Assembly: GCA_003212315.1 (NCBI GenBank)
Contig: QCQB01000003.1
Coordinates: 1-64,000 of the forward strand
Direction: 5' to 3'
DNA: 64,000 bases
Source: SAR116 cluster bacterium AG-447-C21
GTDB lineage: Bacteria; Pseudomonadota; Alphaproteobacteria; Thalassobaculales; Thalassobaculaceae
Position numbers and translations under genes: made by a program. Position 1 is the stretch's first letter. The number at the start of each line of letters is the position of its first letter. The notes under the pieces were generated by a model. That model was given only the letters and a program-made list of their open reading frames with translations. It did no database searches and was not told the origin of the DNA. Of this stretch, positions 50,239 to 59,339 are shown piece after piece.

Positions 50239-50901
50239 ATGGTTTTAGCATTAGGTGACGTTGATAATTGGATATTCGATTTGGATAATACGCTTTATCC
50301 TGAGAGCTCGAATCTTTTTGCAAAAGTGTCCAAAAGAATGACGTGTTTCATTCAAAAGGAGTTTCAGTTAGAGGAAGAAACTGCTCGAGATTTACAGCGC
50401 AGAATGTTTAGAAAATATGGAACAACAATGCGTGGTTTGATGACGGAGCATAACATGGATCCTGACGAGTTCCTGCATTTTGTGCATGATATTGATGTTA
50501 GTGATATGAGTAAAGATATTGAACTGGCTAAACTTTTAAGTAAGCTACCAGGGCGGCGTCTAATTTATACTAATGGATCAGTAGCGCATGCTAAGAGAAT
50601 TACGGGGCAGTTAGGAATTGAGCACCTTTTTGATGATGTTTTTGATATAGTCGCAAGTAAGTATATCCCCAAACCAGCTCCTGAACCATATGATGAAATG
50701 ATTAAAACGTTTAATATAGACCCCAAAAGATCTTTAATGGTGGAAGATATGGCGAAAAATTTAAGACCGGCGGCTAATCTTGGTATGATTACTGTTTGGC
50801 TAAGGCATAATAAAGATTGGTCATCGGAGGACTCAGATGGCGAGCATATTCACCATGAAATAGATGATCTTAAATTATGGTTAAAGAGAATTATCGACTA
50901 A
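50239..50901 (+). CDS. HAD-family pyrimidine 5'-nucleotidase-like phosphatase
   Basis: A 220-residue HAD hydrolase of the Sdt1/YjjG-like pyrimidine 5'-nucleotidase group. The nucleophile motif is IFDLDNTLYP. Motif II is YTNGS, and motif III/IV are KPAPEPYDEM and MVEDMAKNL. I prefer the ATG at 50239 over a TTG at 50224. Neither has a clear ribosome site. The position just before dapD is a common alphaproteobacterial arrangement. Confidence 0.87.
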   Translation: MVLALGDVDNWIFDLDNTLYPESSNLFAKVSKRMTCFIQKEFQLEEETARDLQRRMFRKYGTTMRGLMTEHNMDPDEFLHFVHDIDVSDMSKDIELAKLLSKLPGRRLIYTNGSVAHAKRITGQLGIEHLFDDVFDIVASKYIPKPAPEPYDEMIKTFNIDPKRSLMVEDMAKNLRPAANLGMITVWLRHNKDWSSEDSDGEHIHHEIDDLKLWLKRIID

Positions 50902-50988
50902 AATTATAGCTGTAATTGATAGCAGAAATGGCTAGCCGAATTTTGTTGGCCTTAAGTTGCTAAATTAAACGAAGAGAAAGTGGATAAC

Positions 50989-51849
50989 ATGACCGATAAC
51001 CAACTTGAGAATCTAATAGAACGAGCTTGGGAAGAACGAGACTCAATAAATACCAATACTAAGGGCGAATTTAGAGAAAGTGTAGAAGAGGCACTGAGCT
51101 TGATGGACTCAGGGGCTGAGAGAGTAGCTTCGCCTATGGGAGGGCATAAATGGCAGGTTAATCAGTGGTTAAAAAAAGCTGTCTTACTTTCATTCAGGCT
51201 AAACGACATGGGTGTAATACCGGGTGGACCAGAAGATGTTGAGCGTGGGATGTCTAGTTGGTGGGATAAAGTACCATCTAAGTTTTCAGGCTGGACTGAA
51301 CATCAGTTTAGAGATTCTGGGCTGCGGGCAGTGCCGAATTGTGTGGTTCGGAGATCGGCTTACATTGCCTCCGGGGTTGTTTTGATGCCAAGTTTTGTCA
51401 ACATAGGTGCATATGTTGACAGCGGTACCATGGTTGACACCTGGGCAACAATTGGTTCTTGTGCTCAAGTCGGTAAAAACTGTCATATCTCTGGAGGTGC
51501 GGGGATCGCAGGAGTGTTAGAACCTATGCAGGCGGATCCTGTCATTATCGAGGATAATTGCTTTATTGGAGCTCGCTCAGAAGTCGCTGAAGGGGTAATA
51601 GTCGAAACCGGTTCAGTTTTAAGCATGGGCGTCTACATCGGAGCTTCAACTAAGATTATAAATCGGGATTCTGGAGAAGTAATTACAGGGAGAGTGCCCG
51701 CGTATTCTGTGGTCGTGCCTGGTGCAATGCCTGGCAAGGCATTACCGGATGGATCCCCGGGGCCATCGCTGTACTGTGCTGTTATTGTTAAGCAGGTTGA
51801 TGAACAAACGCGATCTAAAACATCGATTAATGAACTGCTTCGCGATTAA
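50989..51849 (+). CDS. dapD: Tetrahydrodipicolinate N-succinyltransferase
   Basis: A 286-residue left-handed beta-helix enzyme of the succinylase lysine/DAP pathway. It shows [14 protein letters not shown] early and repeated hexapeptides in the middle, such as [19 protein letters not shown] (shortened to IGAYVDSG). I chose the ATG at 50989. A GTG nine bases earlier (50980) is an alternative. The stop overlaps the dapE start by one base (TAATG). Confidence 0.95.
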   Translation: MTDNQLENLIERAWEERDSINTNTKGEFRESVEEALSLMDSGAERVASPMGGHKWQVNQWLKKAVLLSFRLNDMGVIPGGPEDVERGMSSWWDKVPSKFSGWTEHQFRDSGLRAVPNCVVRRSAYIASGVVLMPSFVNIGAYVDSGTMVDTWATIGSCAQVGKNCHISGGAGIAGVLEPMQADPVIIEDNCFIGARSEVAEGVIVETGSVLSMGVYIGASTKIINRDSGEVITGRVPAYSVVVPGAMPGKALPDGSPGPSLYCAVIVKQVDEQTRSKTSINELLRD

Positions 51850-53024
51850 TGGAGCTCAATAAAAGTGACTTGATCGATCCGATCGAACTCAGTCAAAGAC
51901 TTATTCGCTGTCCCAGTGTTACGCCCATAGAGGGTGGAGCTCTCGATGAGTTGCAGGCGGTACTGGAAGGAATAGGGTTTAAGTGCACTCGGCTGGTTTT
52001 TTCCGAATCCGGAACTCCAGATGTTGACAATTTATACGCTAGAATAGGGGACGACGGTCCTAATTTCTGTTTTGCCGGTCATTCAGATGTTGTTCCACCG
52101 GGACTGTCATCTGAATGGAGCGGGGACCCTTTTTCAGGAATGATAGCGGATGGAAAACTTTTTGGCCGCGGGTCTTCGGATATGAAATCGGCAATTGCAG
52201 CCTTCGTTGCCGCTGCTGAGCGATTCATAAAAGAAAAATTTGATAAAGGAAGATTTTCAATCAGTTTATTGATTACAGGTGATGAAGAAGGGCCGGCGAT
52301 CAACGGGACAGTTAAGGTTTTGGATTGGATGGAAGAAAATAACGAGAAGATTAATTGTTGTATCGTTGGAGAACCAACTAATCCAGATTTTCTTGGAGGG
52401 ATGGCAAAAATTGGTAGACGTGGAAGTTTGACAGGGTGGTTGACGGTTTTTGGAACCCAAGGCCATACTGCCTACCCTCATTTAGCGGACAACCCACTTT
52501 CGCGATTAGTCAAAATGCTAGCACCTTTATCGGAAGAAACACTTGATGAAGGAACCAAATATTTTCCTCCTACAACGGTTGCAATTGCTTCCATCGATAC
52601 TGGAAATTCGGCCAGTAATGTGATCCCCAATAAAGCAACAGCAACGTTCAATATCAGATTTAATGACAGTAGAACGTCTGAGGAAATAGAAAATTGGTTG
52701 AGAAATATATTTGAAGAGGTTGGTGGAAAGTTTGAGCTTGAAACGGCTTGTTCATCAAATGCTTTTATTACGCAGCCCGGTGCTTTGAGCGAAGATCTAG
52801 TAGACGCTGTGAAGGAGATTACCGGGCTATCTCCTGAACTAAGCACTACGGGGGGAACCTCAGATGCTAGATTTATAAGAAAATACTGTCCAGTTATAGA
52901 ATTTGGTGGTGTTGGAAAAACTATGCATAAAATCAACGAGCATGTTGAGGTAGAAGATATTCGCGTTTTATCGGATATCTACTTCGCTCTGCTAAGGCGT
53001 TTCTTCTCCCGTTTCTCTGGATAA
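51849..53024 (+). CDS. dapE: Succinyl-diaminopimelate desuccinylase
   Basis: A 391-residue M20 metallo-hydrolase that removes succinate from N-succinyl-LL-DAP. It shows the metal/active-site run FAGHSDVVPPG and GRGSSDMKSAIAAFV. The catalytic glutamates are in TGDEEGPAINGT, and the later GTSDARF and GKTMHKINEH are typical. Start-stop overlap with dapD implies translational coupling. Confidence 0.96.
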   Translation: MELNKSDLIDPIELSQRLIRCPSVTPIEGGALDELQAVLEGIGFKCTRLVFSESGTPDVDNLYARIGDDGPNFCFAGHSDVVPPGLSSEWSGDPFSGMIADGKLFGRGSSDMKSAIAAFVAAAERFIKEKFDKGRFSISLLITGDEEGPAINGTVKVLDWMEENNEKINCCIVGEPTNPDFLGGMAKIGRRGSLTGWLTVFGTQGHTAYPHLADNPLSRLVKMLAPLSEETLDEGTKYFPPTTVAIASIDTGNSASNVIPNKATATFNIRFNDSRTSEEIENWLRNIFEEVGGKFELETACSSNAFITQPGALSEDLVDAVKEITGLSPELSTTGGTSDARFIRKYCPVIEFGGVGKTMHKINEHVEVEDIRVLSDIYFALLRRFFSRFSG

Positions 53025-53028
53025 TATT

Positions 53029-53601
53029 ATGCTTCCAACGATATCTCAGATTGCCATGGCGTTACATGGTGTTTGGTTAATTGCTTGTCGAAAACCCATA
53101 TCGGAAGTGCATTTTGACATTTCGAAAGAGGGGTTTTGGAAATCGTTGTTTGCCGCAGTGCTGGTTTTACCAGCCAATATTTTGATAACTTTTTTTAGCC
53201 GTATTAGCTTGTCTGAAACTGATTATGGCTTGCATCAGGCACTTCAAGACCTATTGATCTACAGCATAACATGGTTAGTATATCCTTTATTGATCATCAA
53301 TGGGTGCATTTTTTTTGATAAGCGTGAAAGAGCGCTGGCCTATTTAGTCCCTTATAATTGGGCCTCTGTCCCGCTTGGTTACATACTTGCTGCGGTAACA
53401 ATAGCGAGTGGTCATGCCTCTAATTCTTCGTCACTGATGTCGTTTTTATTAACTATTGTCTACGCTGTAGCGATATTCCTATTTTTTGAGGTGGCGCGCC
53501 AAGGTCTAAAGATTTCAAAACTTGCAGCCATTGGTGTTGTTACATTCGATTTTATCTTGAGTATTTTTCTAATGTCGATGTTGGAGAGTTTGAAACTTTA
53601 G
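53029..53601 (+). CDS. Uncharacterised integral membrane protein downstream of dapE
   Basis: A 190-residue protein with about five membrane helices (for example FAAVLVLPANILITFF and YLVPYNWASVPLGYILAAV) and only short loops. I see no transporter signature or conserved polar motif. It follows dapE after 4 bp, so it is probably in the same transcript, and it is convergent with truA. Function unknown. Confidence 0.75.
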   Translation: MLPTISQIAMALHGVWLIACRKPISEVHFDISKEGFWKSLFAAVLVLPANILITFFSRISLSETDYGLHQALQDLLIYSITWLVYPLLIINGCIFFDKRERALAYLVPYNWASVPLGYILAAVTIASGHASNSSSLMSFLLTIVYAVAIFLFFEVARQGLKISKLAAIGVVTFDFILSIFLMSMLESLKL

Positions 53602-53613
53602 ATGTAGTTATGG

Positions 53614-54366
53614 CTAGTAATTGTCATCATAATCAGCTCCAGCAAAATATAGTCCAGCCGCTGGTGCCGTTGGGCCTGCAATTGACCGATCTTTAGCTTT
53701 CAGGATTCTGATAACGTCTTGCTCCGTCCATCTTCCTTCTCCAACTAGTTTGAGGGTTCCAACAATGTTTCGGACCTGATGATGCAAAAACGATTTAGCT
53801 TCTGCAAATATTTGGATTTCATCTTCAATCCTATTTACGGTTATGTCTCCAATTGTTTTTTCTGGTGATAAGGCTTGGCAGTGTTTCGCTCTAAAGCTTG
53901 TGAAGTCATGTTTTCCTATCAATACAGCGGCTGCCTTTTGCATAGCAATTTCATTCAACCGACGGGGAACAAACCAAACTCGTCCAATGTCCAAAGCGGG
54001 CGGTGTTGCACGATTGAGAATTCTATATAAATATTTGCGATTTATCGCAGAAAAACGGGCATGAAAGTTTTGATCGATAGGCATTACCTCAAGAACAGTA
54101 ATGGGTTGTTTGCCAAGATGATAATTCATAGCTTTCTTTATTGTTTCTATGGAAAATTGTTCTGACCCAAGCTCAAAATGTGCCGCCATCGATAACGCGT
54201 GCACCCCCGAGTCAGTTCGCCCTGCGCCGATCACTTCGGTTTTCATTCCGGAAAAAGATTCCAATGCGTCTTCTAATGATTCTTGAATGGAAGGCCCATT
54301 ATTCTGCTTTTGCCAACCAACGTAATTACCGCCATCATATTCTATGCTAACTTTATATTTTGGCAT
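53614..54366 (-). CDS. truA: tRNA pseudouridine synthase A
   Basis: A 250-residue enzyme making pseudouridine at positions 38-40 of the anticodon arm. The catalytic aspartate lies in GAGRTDSGVHALS near residue 50. YKVSIEYDGGNYVGWQ at the N terminus and SFLHHQVRNIVGTL later are typical. It is convergent with the dapE membrane-protein gene. Confidence 0.96.
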   Translation of the reverse strand: MPKYKVSIEYDGGNYVGWQKQNNGPSIQESLEDALESFSGMKTEVIGAGRTDSGVHALSMAAHFELGSEQFSIETIKKAMNYHLGKQPITVLEVMPIDQNFHARFSAINRKYLYRILNRATPPALDIGRVWFVPRRLNEIAMQKAAAVLIGKHDFTSFRAKHCQALSPEKTIGDITVNRIEDEIQIFAEAKSFLHHQVRNIVGTLKLVGEGRWTEQDVIRILKAKDRSIAGPTAPAAGLYFAGADYDDNY

Positions 54367-54465
54367 TTATCACAGAGCTCTTTGGTTATTTCTATATTGT
54401 CTTATTACATGATTAAGGTCTTTGGTAAATTCATAAAAAACAATACATAAGCATATGTTTATATG

Positions 54466-54494
54466 TTGACAAAAAAAGTTGTGCTTATTATATT
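54466..54494 (+). promoter_or_regulatory. Sigma-70 promoter for the metY leader
   Basis: TTGACA (54466-54471) and TATATT (54489-54494) lie 17 bases apart. The predicted transcript would start near 54501, exactly where the SAM-II aptamer begins. Confidence 0.7.
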
Positions 54495-54500
54495 ATAATT

Positions 54501-54559
54501 GGCGCCGATTTGAGCTTCAGCTTGCGGGCGCGAGAAAAATGCAGCTAAAGCGTGGGAGG
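54501..54559 (+). ncRNA. SAM-II-type riboswitch upstream of metY
   Basis: The sequence matches the SAM-II pattern: P1 GCGCC/GGCGC (54502-54506 with 54527-54531), a GATTTGA loop segment, a pseudoknot pairing TTGC/GCAG (54522-54525 with 54541-54544), and the conserved AAATGCAGCTAAA stretch. GGGAGG (54554-54559) follows. SAM-II elements act on methionine genes in Alphaproteobacteria, and metY lies 100 bp downstream. A hairpin GTGGGA/TCCCAC (54552-54557 with 54563-54568) covers the GGGAGG. Low SAM should favour expression. Confidence 0.85.
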
Positions 54560-54573
54560 TTATCCCACAAAAA

Positions 54574-54609
54574 ATGGGGGCCTCGGTTATGTTCTCCTCT
54601 TTATATTAG
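54574..54609 (+). CDS. Possible 11-residue leader ORF between riboswitch and metY
   Basis: ATG at 54574 opens a frame MGASVMFSSLY and stops at TAG 54607. The GGGAGG beneath the riboswitch hairpin is 14 bases upstream of it. It may be a translated leader that helps couple SAM sensing to metY, or simply chance. Nothing else in the interval to 54660 is coding. Confidence 0.25.
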   Translation: MGASVMFSSLY

Positions 54610-54659
54610 CGGCATCGATGAAAGTCATTTTGCTAATTCATTAGTCATAGGAGAAATAG

Positions 54660-55955
54660 ATGTCATTGAATTCTAAAAACCCAGAGACCCAGGTCCTTCA
54701 TGCGGGATATCGTGCTGATCCAGCTACAGGTTCTGTTGCAGTTCCAATCTACCAAACAACTTCCTATCAATTCCAAAGTACAGAGCATGCAGCTAATCTT
54801 TTTTCTTTAAAGGAACTTGGCAACATTTACACCCGCATAATGAACCCAACGTGTGATGTTCTTGAACAGAGAATCACGGCTTTAGAAGGTGGTGCTGCGG
54901 GCTTAGCTGTCAGTTCTGGTCAAGCTGCATCAGCGTTATCCATTCAAAATCTTGCGAAAGCCGGTGACAACATAGTGAGTTCGACCGATTTATATGGTGG
55001 AACTTGGAATTTATTCAATAATACATTAAGGGATCAGGGAATAGAGGTGCGATTTGTCGATCCATCGGATCCCCAAAACTTCCTCAAAGCAACGGATGAG
55101 CGTACGCGTGCTTATTATGCAGAAACTTTACCTAATCCAAAACTTCAGGTGTTTCCGATAGAGGAGGTCGCATCAATAGGTAAAGAACTTGGTATTCCAT
55201 TGATTGTTGATAATACGGCAGCACCTATTTTATGCCGTCCATTTGATCATGGTGCTGCAGTCATAGTCTATTCCACAACCAAATATATAGGGGGTCATGG
55301 AACGTCGATAGGAGGCATGATTATCGATAGTGGCACATTCCCTTGGGAGAAATACCCAGAACGGCAACCTGCGTTGAATCAGCCAGACCCCTCTTACCAT
55401 GGAGCTGTTTGGGTAGAAGCGGTTAAGCCCATTGGCCCGGTAGCCTTCATAATAAAGGCAAGGACTACATTGTTGCGCGATTTAGGGGCGGCCTTCTCAC
55501 CCTTCAATGCCTTTCAAACTATCCAGGGTTTAGAGACGTTGCCCTTGAGAATGCGAGCGCATAGCCAAAATGCGGCCGCTGTTGTCGAATTTTTAGCTGG
55601 TCATTCGTCGGTATCTAAAGTGATTTATCCAACTCAACAAAAGGGCGAAGAGCTAAAAAGAGCAAAAAAATATCTTAATGGGGGATATGGGGGCCTTGTT
55701 GGCTTTGAGCTGAAAGGTGGTAAAGAGTCGGGGGAAAAGTTTATAAATTCTTTGAAGCTTTTCTATCATGTTGCCAACATAGGTGACGCGCGTTCTTTAG
55801 CTATTCATCCCGCGACTACGACACATAGCCAGCTTTCACCAGAGGATCAGAAAAGTACCGGTGTTTCGGAAAGTTATGTACGTCTCTCCATTGGTATTGA
55901 GCATATTGATGACATCATAAACGATCTGGAACTGGCATTAGCTGAGTCCGTATAA
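54660..55955 (+). CDS. metY: O-acetylhomoserine aminocarboxypropyltransferase (sulfhydrylase)
   Basis: A 431-residue PLP enzyme that makes homocysteine from O-acetylhomoserine and sulfide in methionine synthesis. It shows TTSYQF early, SSGQAASALS for the cofactor, the PLP-binding Lys in YSTTKYIGGHGTS, and VRLSIGIEHIDDI at the end. The length and the YGGTWNLF motif fit MetY better than the shorter MetZ/MetB. It is regulated by a SAM-II-type element. A local ribosome site AGGAGAAA lies 9 bases before the ATG. Confidence 0.93.
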   Translation: MSLNSKNPETQVLHAGYRADPATGSVAVPIYQTTSYQFQSTEHAANLFSLKELGNIYTRIMNPTCDVLEQRITALEGGAAGLAVSSGQAASALSIQNLAKAGDNIVSSTDLYGGTWNLFNNTLRDQGIEVRFVDPSDPQNFLKATDERTRAYYAETLPNPKLQVFPIEEVASIGKELGIPLIVDNTAAPILCRPFDHGAAVIVYSTTKYIGGHGTSIGGMIIDSGTFPWEKYPERQPALNQPDPSYHGAVWVEAVKPIGPVAFIIKARTTLLRDLGAAFSPFNAFQTIQGLETLPLRMRAHSQNAAAVVEFLAGHSSVSKVIYPTQQKGEELKRAKKYLNGGYGGLVGFELKGGKESGEKFINSLKLFYHVANIGDARSLAIHPATTTHSQLSPEDQKSTGVSESYVRLSIGIEHIDDIINDLELALAESV

Positions 55956-55968
55956 TCTTGCATTTTTG

Positions 55969-56006
55969 CTTAAGGTGATTTTATAGAACTTTAACATCAC
56001 CTTAAG
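55969..56006. terminator. Bidirectional hairpin between metY and trmL
   Basis: An 11-bp perfect stem CTTAAGGTGAT/ATCACCTTAAG (55969-55979 with 55996-56006) with a 16-base loop, placed between converging genes. The flanking T-runs are modest in both directions. Confidence 0.6.
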
Positions 56007-56009
56007 TTC

Positions 56010-56477
56010 TCAATTATTGGAACTTTGGCTTGGTAGGGTTTCCGTTTGGCGTAAAGCTTCCCACAACACCATACTTGCGCATACAGCAACATTCAGAGAT
56101 CTTGTGCTTGGACCAATAGGTACTCTTACTTTATTTGGTATTTTCCGATGAATTGTTTCAGGCACTCCGCTCGATTCGCTTCCCATTATTAGCGTATCAA
56201 TAGACGAAAATTTAAATGCATCGAGATTATTACTACCTTTTGTTGTCAATAAAACCAACCTGTTTGAAGTGTTATCGATTTCAAAGTCCGTCCAAGATTT
56301 GTGTCGATTTATAATCGCCCTCTGTTCATAATCCATATGCGCTCTTCGAAGTTTGGCGTCTGAAAAGATAAAACCGCATGGTTCAATAATATCGAGTGGG
56401 ATATTAAAACAGGCACAAAGTCGAATGATTGTTCCTGCATTTTGAGGGATATCTGGTTGAAAGAGCGCTAATCTCAT
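56010..56477 (-). CDS. trmL: tRNA (cytidine/uridine-2'-O-)-methyltransferase TrmL
   Basis: A 155-residue SPOUT-fold enzyme that 2'-O-methylates the wobble base of tRNA-Leu. It begins LALFQPDIPQNAGTIIRLCA and has MGSESSGVPE and the C-terminal knot region PIGPSTRSLNVAVCAS. It is divergent from the petABC operon, an arrangement common in Alphaproteobacteria. Confidence 0.94.
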   Translation of the reverse strand: MRLALFQPDIPQNAGTIIRLCACFNIPLDIIEPCGFIFSDAKLRRAHMDYEQRAIINRHKSWTDFEIDNTSNRLVLLTTKGSNNLDAFKFSSIDTLIMGSESSGVPETIHRKIPNKVRVPIGPSTRSLNVAVCASMVLWEALRQTETLPSQSSNN

Positions 56478-56691
56478 CTACTCTTCTCTCATAAACAAAT
56501 TTTTACAGCTTAAATTGCACATTTTTGTTCCAGTTTCTTTGCTTTTTCTTTTACTCTGCATTATATATTTCATAAAGGTTTAAAAATTATGTATCGGAAT
56601 TTGCGGTCGTAAAATACCTCGTTTTACTACTTCAGGTGAATATCACGATACGCGCAATATATAGCTGGGTTTTGGGGAGAAGCTGGTTCTA

Positions 56692-57222
56692 ATGGCTGAT
56701 GACAATGATGGTACCACTAGACGAGATTTTATTCATGTAGCAAGCGTGACAGCAGGAGCTTTGGGTGCCGCCTGTGTTGCGTGGCCTTTCATAGATCAAA
56801 TGAATCCAGCAGCTGACACACTGGCCCTATCTTCCACGGAATTCGATGTTTCTGGTGTAGAGGAGGGGATGGCTGTCTCCATCGTTTGGCGGGGAAAGCC
56901 AGTCTTTATTCGACATAGAACCAAAAAAGAAATTCAAGAGGCAAGCGAGGTCCAGCTGGACGACCTACCCGACCCACAGGCGGACTCGGATAGAACCTCA
57001 CGTCCAGAAATGCTGGTGCTATTGGGAGTGTGTACGCACTTAGGCTGCGTTCCGCTTGGGCAAAGCGCAACTGACCCGAAAGGGGAATGGGGGGGATGGT
57101 TTTGTCCCTGCCATGGTTCACATTACGATACCTCAGGAAGAATCCGTAAGGGGCCAGCCCCAACAAACCTTGCCGTGCCGCCGTACAAATATATATCTGA
57201 TAGTGTTATTAAGATCGGCTGA
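56692..57222 (+). CDS. petA: Ubiquinol-cytochrome c reductase Rieske iron-sulfur subunit
   Basis: A 176-residue subunit of the bc1 complex. A twin-arginine signal ([11 protein letters not shown]) and one membrane helix anchor it. The 2Fe-2S ligands are CTHLGC and CPCHGSHYD. It heads the petABC operon. The next gene starts 11 bp after its stop. Confidence 0.96.
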   Translation: MADDNDGTTRRDFIHVASVTAGALGAACVAWPFIDQMNPAADTLALSSTEFDVSGVEEGMAVSIVWRGKPVFIRHRTKKEIQEASEVQLDDLPDPQADSDRTSRPEMLVLLGVCTHLGCVPLGQSATDPKGEWGGWFCPCHGSHYDTSGRIRKGPAPTNLAVPPYKYISDSVIKIG

Positions 57223-57233
57223 GGAACAGGATA

Positions 57234-58499
57234 ATGAGTGAACCAAAATTTAATAATTCACTAGTGCGATGGATTGACCATCGGCTTCCGATTTTTACAT
57301 TTATGCATCATGAAATGCATGAGTATCCAACGCCAAAAAACCTCAATTATTGGTGGAATTTTGGTTCCTTAGCCGGTATCGTGCTCGTTATCATGATAAT
57401 GAGTGGTATTGTCCTTGCAATGCATTACACAGCACATGTTGATCATGCCTTCCAGTCCGTAGAACGAATTATGCGAGATGTAAATTATGGCTGGCTAGTG
57501 AGGTATATCCATGCGAATGGAGCTAGTTTCTTTTTCATCGTTGTCTATATTCATATTTTTCGTGGACTTTATTACGGCTCCTACAAAGCGCCCAGAGAAT
57601 TATTATGGATGCTAGGCGTCGTCATCCTCATTTTAATGATGGCAACCGCTTTCATGGGTTATGTCTTGCCTTGGGGCCAAATGAGCTTTTGGGGCGCTAC
57701 TGTTATAACCAATCTTTTTTCTGCAATTCCCCTTGTTGGCGAATCTATTGTTACATTGCTTTGGGGTGGGTTTTCAGTAGATAATCCAACGTTGAATCGC
57801 TTTTACGCACTCCATTATTTATTACCTTTTGTCATTGTTGGTGTTGTGGTGTTACATATAGTTGCTTTGCATCGATTTGGCTCGAATAATCCACTTGGGA
57901 TAGACGTTCGCGGTAATCAGGATACGATTTCTTTCCATCCGTACTACACCGTAAAAGATGCTTTTGGACTCGGTGTATTTCTTATACTTCTATCGGCGGT
58001 TGTATTTTTCTTGCCTAATTCAATGGGCCATCCCGATAATTATATTCCCGCTAACCCAATGGTAACGCCCGCGCACATTGTGCCAGAATGGTATTTTTTA
58101 CCCTTTTACGCGATTTTGCGTGCAGTCCCAGACAAATTATTTGGTGTGCTAGCAATGTTTGCTGCAATAGGCGTTTTGTTTATTCTTCCATGGTTAGATA
58201 GATCCCCAGTTCGTAGTGCAACCTTTCGTCCTATTTACAAGATAATGTTTTGGGTTTTTCTCGTGGACTGTGTAGCTTTGACATGGTTAGGAGCTAAGCC
58301 TGCAGAAGGCATCTATGTTGTTCTGTCCCGCCTATGCACGGCTTATTATTTCTTCCATTTTATTATATTATTGCCAGCGTTATCTATATTCGAAACGCCG
58401 AAATCACTCCCAAAAAGTATCAGTAAACCTGTGCTCGACCCTGACGGAGGGGGAGGTGGAATGATAGCCGTGCCTGCTGCCCCTCGGGAGAAAGCTTGA
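57234..58499 (+). CDS. petB: Cytochrome b of the bc1 complex
   Basis: A 421-residue cytochrome b with eight or so membrane helices. Heme-ligand histidine helices are visible in [21 protein letters not shown] (shortened to [13 protein letters not shown]) and in [20 protein letters not shown] (shortened to [13 protein letters not shown]). The ubiquinol-site PEW motif appears as [14 protein letters not shown]. It is translationally coupled to petC by a one-base TGATG overlap. Confidence 0.97.
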   Translation: MSEPKFNNSLVRWIDHRLPIFTFMHHEMHEYPTPKNLNYWWNFGSLAGIVLVIMIMSGIVLAMHYTAHVDHAFQSVERIMRDVNYGWLVRYIHANGASFFFIVVYIHIFRGLYYGSYKAPRELLWMLGVVILILMMATAFMGYVLPWGQMSFWGATVITNLFSAIPLVGESIVTLLWGGFSVDNPTLNRFYALHYLLPFVIVGVVVLHIVALHRFGSNNPLGIDVRGNQDTISFHPYYTVKDAFGLGVFLILLSAVVFFLPNSMGHPDNYIPANPMVTPAHIVPEWYFLPFYAILRAVPDKLFGVLAMFAAIGVLFILPWLDRSPVRSATFRPIYKIMFWVFLVDCVALTWLGAKPAEGIYVVLSRLCTAYYFFHFIILLPALSIFETPKSLPKSISKPVLDPDGGGGGMIAVPAAPREKA

Positions 58500-59269
58500 T
58501 GGTATCTGCAAAGGTTATTCGAGGCTTCCTCTTTGCAAGCGTTTGCTTTTTAGTATCGAACGGTGCGGTGAAGGCCGCTGGCGGTGTGCCTGTACCTCAA
58601 CAGGACTGGACTTTCAGTGGTGTTTTCGGAACTTTTGATAGAGGGGAATTACAGCGCGGTTTTCAAGTTTATAAAGAGGTATGTGCAGGTTGTCATTCGC
58701 TTAACTATATCTCCTTCAGAAATCTGACAGATTTAGGTTTTAAGGAGGAAGAAATTAAAGTTATAGCTAAAGAGTATGAAGTGGAGGATGGTCCAAATAA
58801 CGATGGAGACATGTTTACGAGGACTGCGATACCCTCAGACACCTGGCCAGCGCCCTATCCAAATGATAACGCAGCGCGCGCAGGTAATAACGGGGCTTTG
58901 CCGCCCGATCTTTCATTGATGGTCGACGCTAGAGTGGGTGGGGCTGATTACTTGTATGCTTTATTGAGCGGTTACCACGAGGCGCCTGAAGGTCAGGAAG
59001 TGGCAGAGGGTATGTATTACAATGCCTACTATCCGGGTCATCAAATTGCTATGCCATCCCCACTTGTTGATGATGGGGTTGAGTATGGAGATGGAACTAA
59101 GGCAACTATAAATCAGCAAGCAAGAGATGTCTCGGCATTCTTAGCTTGGGCTACAGAGCCAAACATGGAGCAACGCAAACGTATGGGGGTTAAAGTCCTC
59201 ATATTTCTAATTGTAATGACCGGCTTATTTTATGTCAGTAAGCGCAGGATCTGGGCAGATGTCCATTAG
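58499..59269 (+). CDS. petC: Cytochrome c1
   Basis: A 256-residue heme protein of the bc1 complex. It shows a signal peptide, the CAGCH covalent heme site near residue 63, a Met ligand region near GHQIAMPSPL, and a C-terminal membrane anchor (VLIFLIVMTGLFYV). I choose ATG 58499 with GGGAG upstream. A TTG three bases earlier is the only alternative. It ends the operon at a strong terminator. Confidence 0.96.
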   Translation: MVSAKVIRGFLFASVCFLVSNGAVKAAGGVPVPQQDWTFSGVFGTFDRGELQRGFQVYKEVCAGCHSLNYISFRNLTDLGFKEEEIKVIAKEYEVEDGPNNDGDMFTRTAIPSDTWPAPYPNDNAARAGNNGALPPDLSLMVDARVGGADYLYALLSGYHEAPEGQEVAEGMYYNAYYPGHQIAMPSPLVDDGVEYGDGTKATINQQARDVSAFLAWATEPNMEQRKRMGVKVLIFLIVMTGLFYVSKRRIWADVH

Positions 59270-59290
59270 GTTTAAGTGATTATAGAAAAA

Positions 59291-59319
59291 GGGGCTGTAT
59301 ATTATACGGCCCTTTTTTT
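59291..59319 (+). terminator. Rho-independent terminator after petC
   Basis: A 9-bp stem GGGCTGTAT/ATACGGCCC (59292-59300 with 59304-59312, including one G-U) and a 3-base loop, followed by T7. Confidence 0.88.
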
Positions 59320-59339
59320 ATGAAAAGAGCAGAAAACAA

